From Mameliella sp. MMSF_3455 (GTDB taxonomy: Bacteria > Pseudomonadota > Alphaproteobacteria > Rhodobacterales > Rhodobacteraceae): a stretch of DNA of 64,000 nt. A model generated the notes under the pieces. That model ran no database searches and was not told the DNA's origin. It worked only from the letters and a program-made list of their open reading frames with translations. The stretch lies in assembly GCF_030733205.1 (NCBI RefSeq), contig NZ_JASHJL010000019.1, positions 31,456-95,455 of the forward strand. The letters are read 5' to 3'. Each line of letters opens with the position of its first letter. Within the stretch, counting starts at the first letter, position 1. This document shows, piece after piece, positions 17,089-25,331 of this stretch. Made by a program: the position numbers and the translations under genes.

Positions 17089-17703
17089 TCATGTTCCGTA
17101 GCGTGCCATGAAGGTTTCGACGGCACCATCCACGACTCGTGCGATGTCGTCATCGCTGAAACTGGACTGAATGCCAAATATGATCTTGGGCCAGAGGTCC
17201 GCCTTGCAAAGCTCCGCGAACTGGTCCGAGGCCAGCGTCATGTCGTCGATCTTCAGTTCGCCGCGTTCGCAGGCGGCGGTGAGATAGTCCGTCATCACCT
17301 GGCGCATGATCATCGGCCCGCTCTGGTAGAACTGTCGGCCAAGCTCGGGGAAACGGTCGGATTCGGCGACGCAGATACGGAAGATCCGCTGTCCCATGTC
17401 GGAATAGAGAAAGCCCAGGAACTTGCGCCCGGCGCGCGCGAGAACCTCACGCGGGGGGCGGGTGAGGTCCATCGTCAACAGGGCTTGGTCGGCCTGGTTG
17501 CGGCATTGGGCGCTGGCCACTTCGATGAAGAGCAGGCGTTTGTCGGGGAAATAGCTGTAGAGCGTCGCCTTCGAGACACCCGCCTCGCGTGCGATGTCGT
17601 CGACGCTGGCGCCTTCGAAGCCGTCGCGCAAAAAGATATCACGCGCGCCATCGACCACTTGGTCGAACTTGCGCCCTTTCCGGACCGCCGGTTGTGTATT
17701 CAT
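17089..17703 (-). CDS. TetR family transcriptional regulator
   Basis: A 204-residue repressor-type protein. The N-terminal helix-turn-helix (GASVDDIAREAGVSKATLYSYF) spans about residues 30-58 and is followed by a helical ligand-binding domain with the AefR-type C-terminal look. GAGGGGC precedes the ATG. An ACTGA-N5-TCAGT palindrome lies 33-47 bases upstream, with two more related sites in front of the small secreted gene. This suggests autoregulation plus control of the downstream fghA operon. The inducer is unknown. Confidence 0.9.
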   Translation of the reverse strand: MNTQPAVRKGRKFDQVVDGARDIFLRDGFEGASVDDIAREAGVSKATLYSYFPDKRLLFIEVASAQCRNQADQALLTMDLTRPPREVLARAGRKFLGFLYSDMGQRIFRICVAESDRFPELGRQFYQSGPMIMRQVMTDYLTAACERGELKIDDMTLASDQFAELCKADLWPKIIFGIQSSFSDDDIARVVDGAVETFMARYGT

Positions 17704-17735
17704 TGCGCCCCTCTCTTTCGCAGTGTCGATTATAG

Positions 17736-17750
17736 ACTGATCAGTTCAGT
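17736..17750. promoter_or_regulatory. Putative TetR operator 1
   Basis: ACTGATCAGTTCAGT fits ACTGA-N5-TCAGT. It lies upstream of the tetR start and shares the pattern with the site at 17961. A binding role is inferred from its position and repetition. Confidence 0.6.
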
Positions 17751-17771
17751 TTGGGCAAGGAAGGCGAGGGA

Positions 17772-17936
17772 TCACTTGCAGTCCTGCTGTTCCGTGCAGC
17801 CCTGCGAGGACACGTCGGGCTGTGGCTGTGGCGCGGGGAAGATGAGGTCGGGCAGAAAGGCCGGGCCGAGGTGGGCCAGCGCGGGACCGGAGACAAGGGC
17901 CGCGGCGGCGATGAGGGGAAGGAGGATGCGTTTCAT
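17772..17936 (-). CDS. Small secreted protein (54 aa)
   Basis: A 54-residue protein with a clear signal peptide (MKRILLPLIAAAALVSGPALA, cleaved before about residue 22). It leaves a mature peptide of about 33 residues rich in proline and containing two cysteines near the C-terminus (C47 and C53). GGAG lies six bases before the ATG. It sits between TetR-type operators (17736 and 17961/17983), on the same strand as tetR and just upstream of it. It may be the first gene of the tetR transcript. I do not recognise the family. Confidence 0.6.
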   Translation of the reverse strand: MKRILLPLIAAAALVSGPALAHLGPAFLPDLIFPAPQPQPDVSSQGCTEQQDCK

Positions 17937-17960
17937 GACTGGCTCCATCGCTGAAATCAA

Positions 17961-17975
17961 ACTGAACGGTTCAGT
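17961..17975. promoter_or_regulatory. Putative TetR operator 2
   Basis: ACTGAACGGTTCAGT is a perfect 7-1-7 palindrome with the ACTGA-N5-TCAGT pattern. It lies 25 bases upstream of the small secreted gene start, in promoter position. Confidence 0.65.
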
Positions 17976-17982
17976 AAGGTGA

Positions 17983-17997
17983 ACTATGCGGTTCAGT
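17983..17997. promoter_or_regulatory. Putative TetR operator 3 (degenerate)
   Basis: ACTATGCGGTTCAGT keeps the right half of operator 2 exactly and three of five bases of the left half. Its start lies 22 bases after that of operator 2, about two helical turns, so two dimers could bind side by side. Confidence 0.45.
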
Positions 17998-18081
17998 TTC
18001 ATTTTCAAGGGGCTGCTCGAATGCGGCAGATTGGCCAAGCGAGGGACTAGAGGCTTGCTCTTGGAGGAATGCCGGCTACTG

Positions 18082-18098
18082 TTTAGAACAATTCTAAA
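18082..18098. promoter_or_regulatory. Iron control element (Irr box) upstream of mbfA
   Basis: TTTAGAACAATTCTAAA is a perfect TTTAGAA-N3-TTCTAAA palindrome. It matches the ICE motif bound by the haem-responsive regulator Irr in alphaproteobacteria. It ends 12 bases before the mbfA start, a repressor-like position overlapping the leader, consistent with Irr repressing iron export when iron is low. Confidence 0.85.
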
Positions 18099-18110
18099 AA
18101 GAGGCTCCAC

Positions 18111-19085
18111 ATGCTCTACATGGGAAATCGCCGGCGGTTCCGTGATCTTTCGGAACAGGAGGTTCTGGCGCTGGCCATCTCCTCGGAAGAGGACGACGCC
18201 CGCATCTATCGCAGCTTTGCCGAACGCCTTCGGGCCGATTACCCGGACACGGCGGCCGTCTTTGACGGCATGGCCAAGGAAGAGGATGGCCATCGTCGCG
18301 CCCTGATCGACCTGCACAGCGCACGCTTCGGAGAGGTGATCCCGCTGATCCGCCGCGAACATGTGGCAGGGTATTATGCGCGCCGTCCCGTCTGGTTGAC
18401 GGAAAACCTGTCGCTGGAACGGATCCGTGACGAGGCTGCCAGCATGGAACGGCAGGCAGAGCGGTTCTACCACATGGCGGCACAGAACGCGCAGGACGCG
18501 GACACCCGCAAGCTGCTGGGTGATCTCGCCGCGATGGAAGCCAAGCACGAGGACCGGGCGCACGAACTGGAGGCCGAGCACCTGGGCGGAGAGGCCCGCG
18601 ACGAGGAGGACGACCGCGCCAAGCGGCAGTTCGTCCTGACCTGGGTGCAGCCGGGACTGGCCGGGCTGATGGATGGGTCGGTCTCGACCCTGGCGCCGAT
18701 CTTTGCCACCGCCTTTGCCACCCATGATCCCTGGACGACCTTCCTTGTGGGGCTTGCCGCCTCTGTCGGTGCGGGGATCTCGATGGGCTTTACCGAGGCC
18801 GCCTCGGACGATGGCGAACTGTCGGGGCGCGGGTCGCCGATGAAACGCGGGATCGCCTCGGGCGTGATGACGACGGTGGGCGGGCTGGGCCATGCGCTGC
18901 CTTACCTGATCCCGCATTTCTGGACCGCCACGACCATCGCGCTGATCGTCGTTTTCATCGAGCTCTGGGCGATTGCTTGGATCCAGAACAAGTTCATGGA
19001 GACGCCCTTTCTGCGCGCAACCTTCCAGGTGGTGCTGGGCGGGGCGCTGGTCTTTGCCGCCGGGGCCTTGATCGGGTCCGGGTGA
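18111..19085 (+). CDS. mbfA: Membrane-bound ferritin-like iron exporter MbfA
   Basis: A 324-residue fusion. The N-terminal 160 residues form a ferritin/rubrerythrin-like four-helix domain with metal-binding candidates Glu26/27, Glu57-58 and His61 (EEDGH), and Glu143/His146 (MEAKHE). The C-terminal half is a VIT1/CCC1-type membrane domain with about four to five helices, starting near GLAGLMDGSVSTLAPIF. In related bacteria MbfA exports iron and protects against iron-dependent peroxide damage, under Irr control. The ICE palindrome directly upstream supports this. GAGG precedes the ATG at 18111. Confidence 0.93.
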   Translation: MLYMGNRRRFRDLSEQEVLALAISSEEDDARIYRSFAERLRADYPDTAAVFDGMAKEEDGHRRALIDLHSARFGEVIPLIRREHVAGYYARRPVWLTENLSLERIRDEAASMERQAERFYHMAAQNAQDADTRKLLGDLAAMEAKHEDRAHELEAEHLGGEARDEEDDRAKRQFVLTWVQPGLAGLMDGSVSTLAPIFATAFATHDPWTTFLVGLAASVGAGISMGFTEAASDDGELSGRGSPMKRGIASGVMTTVGGLGHALPYLIPHFWTATTIALIVVFIELWAIAWIQNKFMETPFLRATFQVVLGGALVFAAGALIGSG

Positions 19086-19095
19086 GGGGCGGTTC

Positions 19096-19150
19096 GGGAC
19101 GGTGGGCGCCGCTCTTTCAGCAAGCTGAAATTCGCCCCGCCCGCCGTCCC
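19096..19150. other. Nested inverted repeats between mbfA and ilvD
   Basis: GGGACGGTGGGC (19096-19107) pairs with GCCCGCCGTCCC (19139-19150) with one mismatch. Inside it TTTCAGC (19115-19121) and GCTGAAA (19124-19130) form a second perfect hairpin. No T-run follows. It could stabilise the mbfA mRNA end or act as a weak terminator before ilvD. Confidence 0.4.
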
Positions 19151-19266
19151 ACCGGGCGCCTGCCGCCGGGGGCCGTGGTGGTATACAGGGCGGTGCTAGA
19201 CGCTTGTGCCGCTGTCGGGGCTTCGCTATTCCAAGAAAAACCCACTCCACGGGAGGAGCCAAGCCC

Positions 19267-21000
19267 ATGCTCAAGCGTCCATTCGACAAGACCACACTGC
19301 CCAGCCGCCATGTTACCGAAGGCCCGGCGCGCGCTCCGCATCGGTCGTTCCTGTACGCGATGGGCCTGACCGAGGAAGAGATTCACCAGCCGCTGGTCGG
19401 CGTGGCGACCTGCTGGAACGAGGCCGCGCCGTGCAACATCGCGCTGAACCGTCAGGCGCAGGCGGTCAAGCTGGGCGTCAAGGAAGCCAGCGGCACACCG
19501 CGCGAGTTCACCACCATCACCGTCACCGACGGTATCGCGATGGGCCACGAGGGGATGCGCGCCTCTCTGGCGTCGCGCGAGGCCATTGCCGACACGGTGG
19601 AGCTGACCATGCGCGGCCATTGCTATGACGCCATCGTGGGCCTTGCGGGTTGCGACAAGTCGCTGCCGGGGATGATGATGGCGATGGTGCGCCTGAACGT
19701 GCCGTCCGTCTTCATCTATGGCGGCTCGATTATGCCGGGCCGGTACAAGGGCAAGGACATCACCGTCCAGGATGTCTTCGAGGCGGTGGGCAAGCACCAG
19801 GCCGGCGCCAACAGCGACGAAGAGTTGCGCGCCATCGAAAAGGCGGCCTGCCCCTCGGCCGGGGCCTGCGGCGGCCAGTTCACCGCCAATACGATGGCCT
19901 GCGTCTCCGAGGCGATCGGCTTGGCGCTGATGAATTCCTCGGGCGCACCGGCGCCCTACGAAAGCCGCGACGCCTATGGCACCGCTTCGGGCATCGCCGC
20001 GATGCACCTGCTGGAACAAAACATCCGTGCGCGCGACATCGTCACCCGGAAATCGCTGGAGAATGCGGCGCGTGTCGTGGCCTGCACCGGCGGTTCCACC
20101 AACGCGGGGCTTCACCTGCCGGCCATCGCGCATGAGGCGGGGCTGGAATTCTACCTTGACGATGTCTGCGACATCTTCCGCGACACGCCCTATTTCGTCG
20201 ATCTCAAGCCGGGCGGAAACTACGTTGCCAAGGACCTGTACGAGGCGGGCGGTGTTCCGGTGGTGATGAAGGAACTGCGCAAGGCGGGCATGATCCACGA
20301 GGACTGCATGACCGCCAGCGGCCGGGCCATCGGCGAAGAACTGGACCTGATCGAGCGCGAGGCCGACGGCAAGGTGATCTATCCGATCGAAACGCCGATC
20401 ACCAAGACCGGGGGCGTCGTCGGCCTGAAGGGCAACCTTGCCCCGCAGGGCGCCATCGTGAAGGTCGCAGGCATCGCGGCCGAGGACCAGGTCTTTACCG
20501 GCCCGGCGCGGGTGTTCGAATGCGAAGAGGACGCCTTTGAGGCGGTCAAGATGCGCGCCTACAAAGAAGGCGAGGTCATCGTCATCCGCAACGAGGGTCC
20601 CGCAGGCGGCCCCGGCATGCGCGAGATGCTGGCCACCACGGCGGCGCTGTCGGGCCAGGGCATGGGCAAGAAGGTGGCGCTGATCACCGATGGCCGGTTC
20701 TCGGGCGCGACGCGGGGGTTCTGCGTGGGACACGTCGGCCCCGAGGCGGCGCATGGCGGTCCGATCGCGTTGGTGCAGGACGGCGACGTGATCACCATCG
20801 ACGCGGTGAACGGTGCCATATCGGTCGATCTGACGGACGAGGAACTGGCCGCGCGCAAGGAGGCCTGGGCAGGCCCCAAGGAGACGATCTACGCTTCGGG
20901 CTCGCTGTGGAAATACGCGCAACTGGTGGGCGAGACCTACAAGGGTGCGGTGACGCATCCCGGCGGTGCCGCCGAGAAACACGTCTACGCGGACCTCTGA
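19267..21000 (+). CDS. ilvD: Dihydroxy-acid dehydratase
   Basis: The 577-residue enzyme belongs to the IlvD/Edd family. The iron-sulfur cysteines are in APCN (Cys56), [11 protein letters not shown] (Cys129) and [11 protein letters not shown] (Cys201). The C-terminal half carries [14 protein letters not shown] and [12 protein letters not shown]. It converts dihydroxyisovalerate and dihydroxymethylvalerate to the 2-keto acids of valine and isoleucine synthesis. The cluster makes it oxidant- and iron-sensitive. The ATG at 19267 has GGGAGGAG upstream; the frame runs further 5' without support. Confidence 0.95.
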   Translation: MLKRPFDKTTLPSRHVTEGPARAPHRSFLYAMGLTEEEIHQPLVGVATCWNEAAPCNIALNRQAQAVKLGVKEASGTPREFTTITVTDGIAMGHEGMRASLASREAIADTVELTMRGHCYDAIVGLAGCDKSLPGMMMAMVRLNVPSVFIYGGSIMPGRYKGKDITVQDVFEAVGKHQAGANSDEELRAIEKAACPSAGACGGQFTANTMACVSEAIGLALMNSSGAPAPYESRDAYGTASGIAAMHLLEQNIRARDIVTRKSLENAARVVACTGGSTNAGLHLPAIAHEAGLEFYLDDVCDIFRDTPYFVDLKPGGNYVAKDLYEAGGVPVVMKELRKAGMIHEDCMTASGRAIGEELDLIEREADGKVIYPIETPITKTGGVVGLKGNLAPQGAIVKVAGIAAEDQVFTGPARVFECEEDAFEAVKMRAYKEGEVIVIRNEGPAGGPGMREMLATTAALSGQGMGKKVALITDGRFSGATRGFCVGHVGPEAAHGGPIALVQDGDVITIDAVNGAISVDLTDEELAARKEAWAGPKETIYASGSLWKYAQLVGETYKGAVTHPGGAAEKHVYADL

Positions 21001-21004
21001 CCCG

Positions 21005-21700
21005 GTGGCGGCGCGCAATCTACTGATGTGCGCCGCCGGCGCGCTGTTCCTGGCGGGGTGCAACACCCTGCCGGGGTCGAACCCCGACGGCGCGGACGCC
21101 GAGGCGCGCGCGGGTCTCGCCGCCTTGTTCGCGGGGACGGGCGGACAACGGCGCGCGCCGCTGGCCAAGGCCAGCCTTGCGGGGGGCGACGTGGTGGTGG
21201 CTGGCCCGGATGGTTACTGCCTGGATCCGGACACCAAGCGCGCCGGACCGGAACGCGGGTTCGCGGTGATCGCCTCGTGCCATATCCTCAGCGGCGGACA
21301 GGCAGGGCGTCCGGTGGCCCCGGTGCTGATCACCGTGACGGTGGGTCCGCGGGGCGACATGACCGACCTGCCCACGCCGCAGGCCCTGGCTCAGGCGGCG
21401 GGGTCCGAATTGTTGGACGGGAATACCCGCAGGGGCCGGGTCACCGCCCATCTTTCCAGCGGTGGCGACACGATGTTCGAGGGCAGCGACCCGCGCTATT
21501 GGCGGGCGGCCTTCCTGCAGGGCGGGCGACTGGTCGGGCTTGCGCTTTATGCGCCGCGCGGCAGCGCGCTTGCAGGAGGCAGGGGGGAGGCCATGCTTGG
21601 CAGGGTCAAAGACAGTATATCGCGTCTCAGCCCCCAGGATGCAGGAGGCGCGCAGCCAAAACCGGCAAACGGTCTGCTGGGGCGTTTATTCAATCGTTAG
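21005..21700 (+). CDS. Putative lipoprotein downstream of ilvD
   Basis: About 231 residues. A GTG start five bases after the ilvD stop gives MAARNLLMCAAGALFLAGCN, a lipoprotein signal with lipobox LAGC. The rest contains a repeated beta-like pattern (GGDVVVAGPDGYCLD, GFAVIASCHIL, LITVTVGPRGDM) and two cysteines. Similar genes next to ilvD have been labelled D-galactarate dehydratase in some genomes, but nothing here supports that enzyme activity. It is more likely a cell-envelope protein of unknown function. An ATG at 21026 is an alternative but poorer start. Confidence 0.65.
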   Translation: MAARNLLMCAAGALFLAGCNTLPGSNPDGADAEARAGLAALFAGTGGQRRAPLAKASLAGGDVVVAGPDGYCLDPDTKRAGPERGFAVIASCHILSGGQAGRPVAPVLITVTVGPRGDMTDLPTPQALAQAAGSELLDGNTRRGRVTAHLSSGGDTMFEGSDPRYWRAAFLQGGRLVGLALYAPRGSALAGGRGEAMLGRVKDSISRLSPQDAGGAQPKPANGLLGRLFNR

Positions 21701-21796
21701 GATTTGCCAGAGTAGTTTCCGATACGGAGACGGGTCCCCGTGACCATTGCGCTTTGGCGCGACAGGTCGGGGTCGGACTAGAACACGGGGGCGACA

Positions 21797-22558
21797 GTGC
21801 AGGACTGGTTGGGCCGGGCAGGCCATGCCGCCATGCTTCGGCGCTGGACACGGCTGGCGCGTGCCGCGGCCGGGATGGATCTGGCCGAATTGCGCCGACA
21901 ACGGACGCGGGCCCGACGGCTGCGGGCGCGTCTGGACGAGGTTCTGCATGTCGCGGATGCGCGGCTTGCGCTGCCCCAGGTCGGCAACCAGTCCTTTCCG
22001 CGCCCCAGGGATGCTGACTGGGCCTGGCGCCCCGAGATATGGAGCGGACCGCTGCCGGTACAGGGTATCGCCGAGGTCCAGAGCAAGACCCCGCTGGGAC
22101 AAGAGGCGCGCCTGTTCCACGATTGCCCGCGGTCCGAGATCACGATGCGCCAGGTTCGCAACCGGCGCGTCGCAGACCTTGCCGCCTATGGGCTGCAACT
22201 GGATGTCTTTGGCTTTTCGGGATCCTACCTGTCGCTGGCGGTGGAATTGCCGGAGACGGCGGCGCAGGGGCTGACGAAACAGCATCTGGTCCGGGTCGAA
22301 ACCATCGTCGAAATGGAGCGTCCGCTGGAGATTTTCGCCCGCCTGAACGTCAAGCACGGTCCGAACACCGAACAGGTTGTCCGCGAACTGCCTTTGAACG
22401 CCGAGTCCGTGCAGGTGGAGTTTGACCTGGCCTATTCGCGCCTGAACGAGAAACGGGTCGAGAAGATCTGGCTGGACCTGATTTTTGAGGGGCCGCGAAT
22501 GAACCAGGTCACGCTGCGCGACCTGACCTTCAGCCGTCGTCGCAGGGCGGCGTTGTGA
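21797..22558 (+). CDS. Conserved-type protein of unknown function (possibly DUF6478)
   Basis: A 253-residue cytoplasmic protein, GTG start. The N-terminal third is arginine-rich and helical (LRRQRTRARRLRARLDEVLH). The rest alternates short beta strands with charged loops, ending in a basic tail RRRRAAL. No enzymatic motif is visible. The description fits a family I associate with Rhodobacteraceae (DUF6478), but I cannot confirm the number. The next gene starts 19 bases later, so the two are likely co-expressed. Confidence 0.6.
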   Translation: MQDWLGRAGHAAMLRRWTRLARAAAGMDLAELRRQRTRARRLRARLDEVLHVADARLALPQVGNQSFPRPRDADWAWRPEIWSGPLPVQGIAEVQSKTPLGQEARLFHDCPRSEITMRQVRNRRVADLAAYGLQLDVFGFSGSYLSLAVELPETAAQGLTKQHLVRVETIVEMERPLEIFARLNVKHGPNTEQVVRELPLNAESVQVEFDLAYSRLNEKRVEKIWLDLIFEGPRMNQVTLRDLTFSRRRRAAL

Positions 22559-22577
22559 CTGCCGGAAAGGCCAAGCC

Positions 22578-22955
22578 ATGAGCGTGTTCACACTGACCAA
22601 GACAGGGTTTCGCGATGGCCTGTGGGAGGGGTTGTTGGTGCGGCAACAAGGCTCTGAACAGGCGCCCGAGATCGTGGCCAGCTTCGGGGATCGCCCGGTC
22701 CACGGCGTCACCCTGACCGACGCCACCGAACCGGGCCGCTGGGTCGTCGAGGTGCCCGTCCCGGTCGAGGCCCTGGGCGACGGGGTCAGCACTGTCCTGA
22801 TCCGCGACGCGCGCGACGAGACTGTGCTGGACAGTTTTACCCTAATCGCGGGTGAGGCGCTGTCAGAGGACATCCGCGCCGAAGTTTCATTGCTGCGCGC
22901 CGAACTGGATCTCTTGAAACGGGCCTTTCGCAAACATTGCCGCGATGTCGATTGA
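22578..22955 (+). CDS. Hypothetical protein (125 aa)
   Basis: A 125-residue acidic protein. The first 90 residues look like a small beta-rich domain (TLTKTGFRDGLWEGLLV, GRWVVEVPVPVEAL, VLIRDARDETVLDSF). The last 30 form an amphipathic helix (EVSLLRAELDLLKRAFRKH) that could oligomerise as a coiled coil. AAGG precedes the ATG. It lies directly behind the preceding unknown gene. I do not recognise it. Confidence 0.65.
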   Translation: MSVFTLTKTGFRDGLWEGLLVRQQGSEQAPEIVASFGDRPVHGVTLTDATEPGRWVVEVPVPVEALGDGVSTVLIRDARDETVLDSFTLIAGEALSEDIRAEVSLLRAELDLLKRAFRKHCRDVD

Positions 22956-23034
22956 CCTGACATAGGGGGCCAAGGGGGCGATTGACCTTCGCCGCGCGCA
23001 GGTCCAGTGTTGCGCCATCCCCGAAGGAGCCCCC

Positions 23035-23949
23035 ATGTCCCCGCTGCGTGGCATCGCGCTGAAACTGACTTCTGTTGTTCTGTTCACCATTATGGCCTCG
23101 CTCATCAAGGCGAGTTCTGCCCATGTGCCAACCGGCGAGGCGGTGTTCTTTCGATCATTCTTTGCCATGCCGGTGATCGTGGCCTGGCTGGCCGTGCGGG
23201 GCGATCTCAAGACCGGGCTGAAGGCGAAGAACCCGGTGCTGCACGTCTGGCGCGGGCTGATCGGCGTGACGGCGATGGGTTGCGGCTTTGCGGCGCTGGG
23301 ATTGCTGCCCCTGCCAGAAGTGACGGCGCTGGGCTTTGCCGCGCCGATGCTGACGGTGCTGCTGGCCGCGTTGCTGCTGGGAGAGCGGCTGCGCCTGTTC
23401 CGCCTGTCGGCGGTGGTCCTGGGGCTGGTCGGGGTGTGCATCGTGCTTTGGCCCCGGCTGACGCTGGATGCGGTCGACAATGCGGCCATGCTGGGGGTGG
23501 CGCTGGTGCTGGCCTCGGCGGTGATGCGGGCGCTGGCGCAGATCCAGATTCGGCGCATGGTCGCGGTCGAGGAGACCTCTGCCATCGTCTTCTATTTTTC
23601 GCTGACGGCGACGGGGTTTTCCCTGCTGACGCTGCCCTTCGGCTGGGTGATGCCGGACGTGCATGTGCTGGCGATGCTGGTGGGGGCAGGGCTGATCGGC
23701 GGCGTGGCGCAGATCTTCATCACCTCGGCCTATCGCTTTGCCGGGGCGGCGGTCGTGGCGCCCTTTGACTATGCCTCGATCCTTTTCGCGATACTGTTTG
23801 GCTATGCCTTTTTCGATGAGGTGCCGACGGCGATGGTTCTGGTCGGCTCGGCCATCGTGATCGCGGCGGGCGGCATCATCATCTGGCGCGAGCGCCAGTT
23901 GGGCATCCAGCGCGGCAAGGCCCGCCCCAATATGACCCCGCAGGGGTGA
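23035..23949 (+). CDS. DMT family transporter (EamA domains)
   Basis: A 304-residue membrane protein with ten hydrophobic segments arranged as two EamA repeats (first from about residue 8, second from about residue 150), the drug/metabolite transporter layout. AAGGAG precedes the ATG. Members export amino acids, nucleosides or drugs; roseobacters carry many such genes and the substrate cannot be read from sequence. It is convergent with the polyamine oxidase gene, and the 65-base gap is rich in short GC hairpins. Confidence 0.88.
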   Translation: MSPLRGIALKLTSVVLFTIMASLIKASSAHVPTGEAVFFRSFFAMPVIVAWLAVRGDLKTGLKAKNPVLHVWRGLIGVTAMGCGFAALGLLPLPEVTALGFAAPMLTVLLAALLLGERLRLFRLSAVVLGLVGVCIVLWPRLTLDAVDNAAMLGVALVLASAVMRALAQIQIRRMVAVEETSAIVFYFSLTATGFSLLTLPFGWVMPDVHVLAMLVGAGLIGGVAQIFITSAYRFAGAAVVAPFDYASILFAILFGYAFFDEVPTAMVLVGSAIVIAAGGIIIWRERQLGIQRGKARPNMTPQG

Positions 23950-24014
23950 GGCGCGGCCCGGGCATAGCCCCGGCCCGAAAGGAGGCGCAGCCCGGGCGTG
24001 GCTTCGACAAGTGC

Positions 24015-25331
24015 CTACAGATCGAAGGCCTCTGCCATCAGGTAGCCCGGTGCCATGAGCAACCGGCGCTTCCGACCAAGCGGAAAGCGCGGCGGCGGGG
24101 TGGCGAGCCAGTCCGGGGCTTCGGGGCGATTGCCCAAAACATGATCCGCCGCCAGCCGTCCGGCATAGGAACCCATCGCGACACCGTTGCCGTGAAAACC
24201 CAGCGCGGCGAACAGGCCGGGGTGGTCCGGCACCGGCCCGACAAAGGGCACGAGGTTGCGCATCAGGCAGACGAGACCGGACCATTCATGCGTGATCTCC
24301 ACGTTCTTCCAGGCCGGGAAGATCCGCGCGAAATCTGACCGGATGCGGCGCGACAGCCGCGCCTCGGCGCCCGGCGTCGCGCGCAAGCCCCCACGCATCC
24401 CGAAGAGGAACCGCCCGTCCGGCAACTTGCGAAAATAGTGCAGCAGAAGCCGCGTGTCATAGGCCATCTGGTCCGACCACCAGCCCGCCGCCTCCTGTTC
24501 CGCCGCGCTCAGCGGGCGGGTGACAATCACGTTGGATTGCAGCGGCAGAGTCCGGGCGCGCAGCCAGGGCGGCAGGGTCTCGTGGCTGTAGCCATTGGTC
24601 GCGAGGATCACCTTGCCGGCGGTGACCGTGCCGCGAGCGGTTGTCAGGCGCCAGCTGTTGCCGTCCCGTTCCATCCCGGTGACGGGACTGTGGGCGAAGA
24701 GGCGCGCGCCCTTCGCTACTGCCGCCCCGGCCAGCGCCGCATGGTACTTGCGCGGGTTCAGGGCAAAGCCGATGGGCAGGGTCATGCCGCCATGCCACGG
24801 TCCGCCAAGGCCCCGCGCGGCGAGATCCTCCGGCGGATGCAGTTCAGGCGTTACCCCATAGAGTGCGGCGGTTTCATCGGCCTCTGAGCAAAGCGCCTTG
24901 TAGGCGCGGGGCTTGTGCGCCAGCAGGGTTTCGCCCTGTGAATGCCGGTCGACCTGCCAGCGGTGACGGTCGATCAGTCCTTCGACATGGGCCACGGCGG
25001 CCTTCTCGGCCTCGGCCCAGCCCTGAGCGGCGCCTTGTCCGAACCGCCGGTTCAGCAGCGCGGCGGGGGCCTTGCTGCCGCCAAGGCAACAGAACCCGCC
25101 ATTGCGTCCCGAGGCGCCCCAGCCGGGATGTTCGGCCTCCAGCACGGCGAGTGACGTGCCGCGCGTGGCCAGATGCAGGGCGGCGTTCAGACCGGTAAAT
25201 CCGCCGCCGATCACCGCGACATCGACGGTCAGGTCGCCGTCCAGCCGCGGCCAGTCACCGGCCGTGACCGTATCGGCCCAGAAACAGGCCCCCTGTGGCC
25301 CGTAGGCCGCCGGTTCATACAGACGGCTCAC
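24015..25331 (-). CDS. FAD-dependent oxidoreductase, gamma-glutamylputrescine oxidase-like
   Basis: A 438-residue DAO-fold flavoenzyme. The N-terminal FAD site is VDVAVIGGGFTGLNAALHLA (near residues 35-54), and the C-terminal FAD region is FAALGFHGNGVAMGSYAG. It resembles PuuB, which oxidises gamma-glutamylputrescine. The GTG start overlaps the stop of the potI-like permease (GTGA), so it is the last gene of the polyamine transport operon. That context supports a polyamine or gamma-glutamyl-polyamine substrate over a D-amino acid. Confidence 0.82.
   Translation of the reverse strand: MSRLYEPAAYGPQGACFWADTVTAGDWPRLDGDLTVDVAVIGGGFTGLNAALHLATRGTSLAVLEAEHPGWGASGRNGGFCCLGGSKAPAALLNRRFGQGAAQGWAEAEKAAVAHVEGLIDRHRWQVDRHSQGETLLAHKPRAYKALCSEADETAALYGVTPELHPPEDLAARGLGGPWHGGMTLPIGFALNPRKYHAALAGAAVAKGARLFAHSPVTGMERDGNSWRLTTARGTVTAGKVILATNGYSHETLPPWLRARTLPLQSNVIVTRPLSAAEQEAAGWWSDQMAYDTRLLLHYFRKLPDGRFLFGMRGGLRATPGAEARLSRRIRSDFARIFPAWKNVEITHEWSGLVCLMRNLVPFVGPVPDHPGLFAALGFHGNGVAMGSYAGRLAADHVLGNRPEAPDWLATPPPRFPLGRKRRLLMAPGYLMAEAFDL

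Noticed and set aside
17986..18306. Plus-strand frame starting at the degenerate TetR operator
   Set aside because: It overlaps the Irr box and the start of mbfA in another frame and has no ribosome site.
19117..21168. A 683-codon minus-strand open frame across ilvD
   Set aside because: Antisense shadow of ilvD; no family features and no start signal.
21005..21700. D-galactarate dehydratase function for the gene after ilvD
   Set aside because: The sequence is a short lipoprotein with a lipobox and no dehydratase motif; the label appears to be inherited misannotation.
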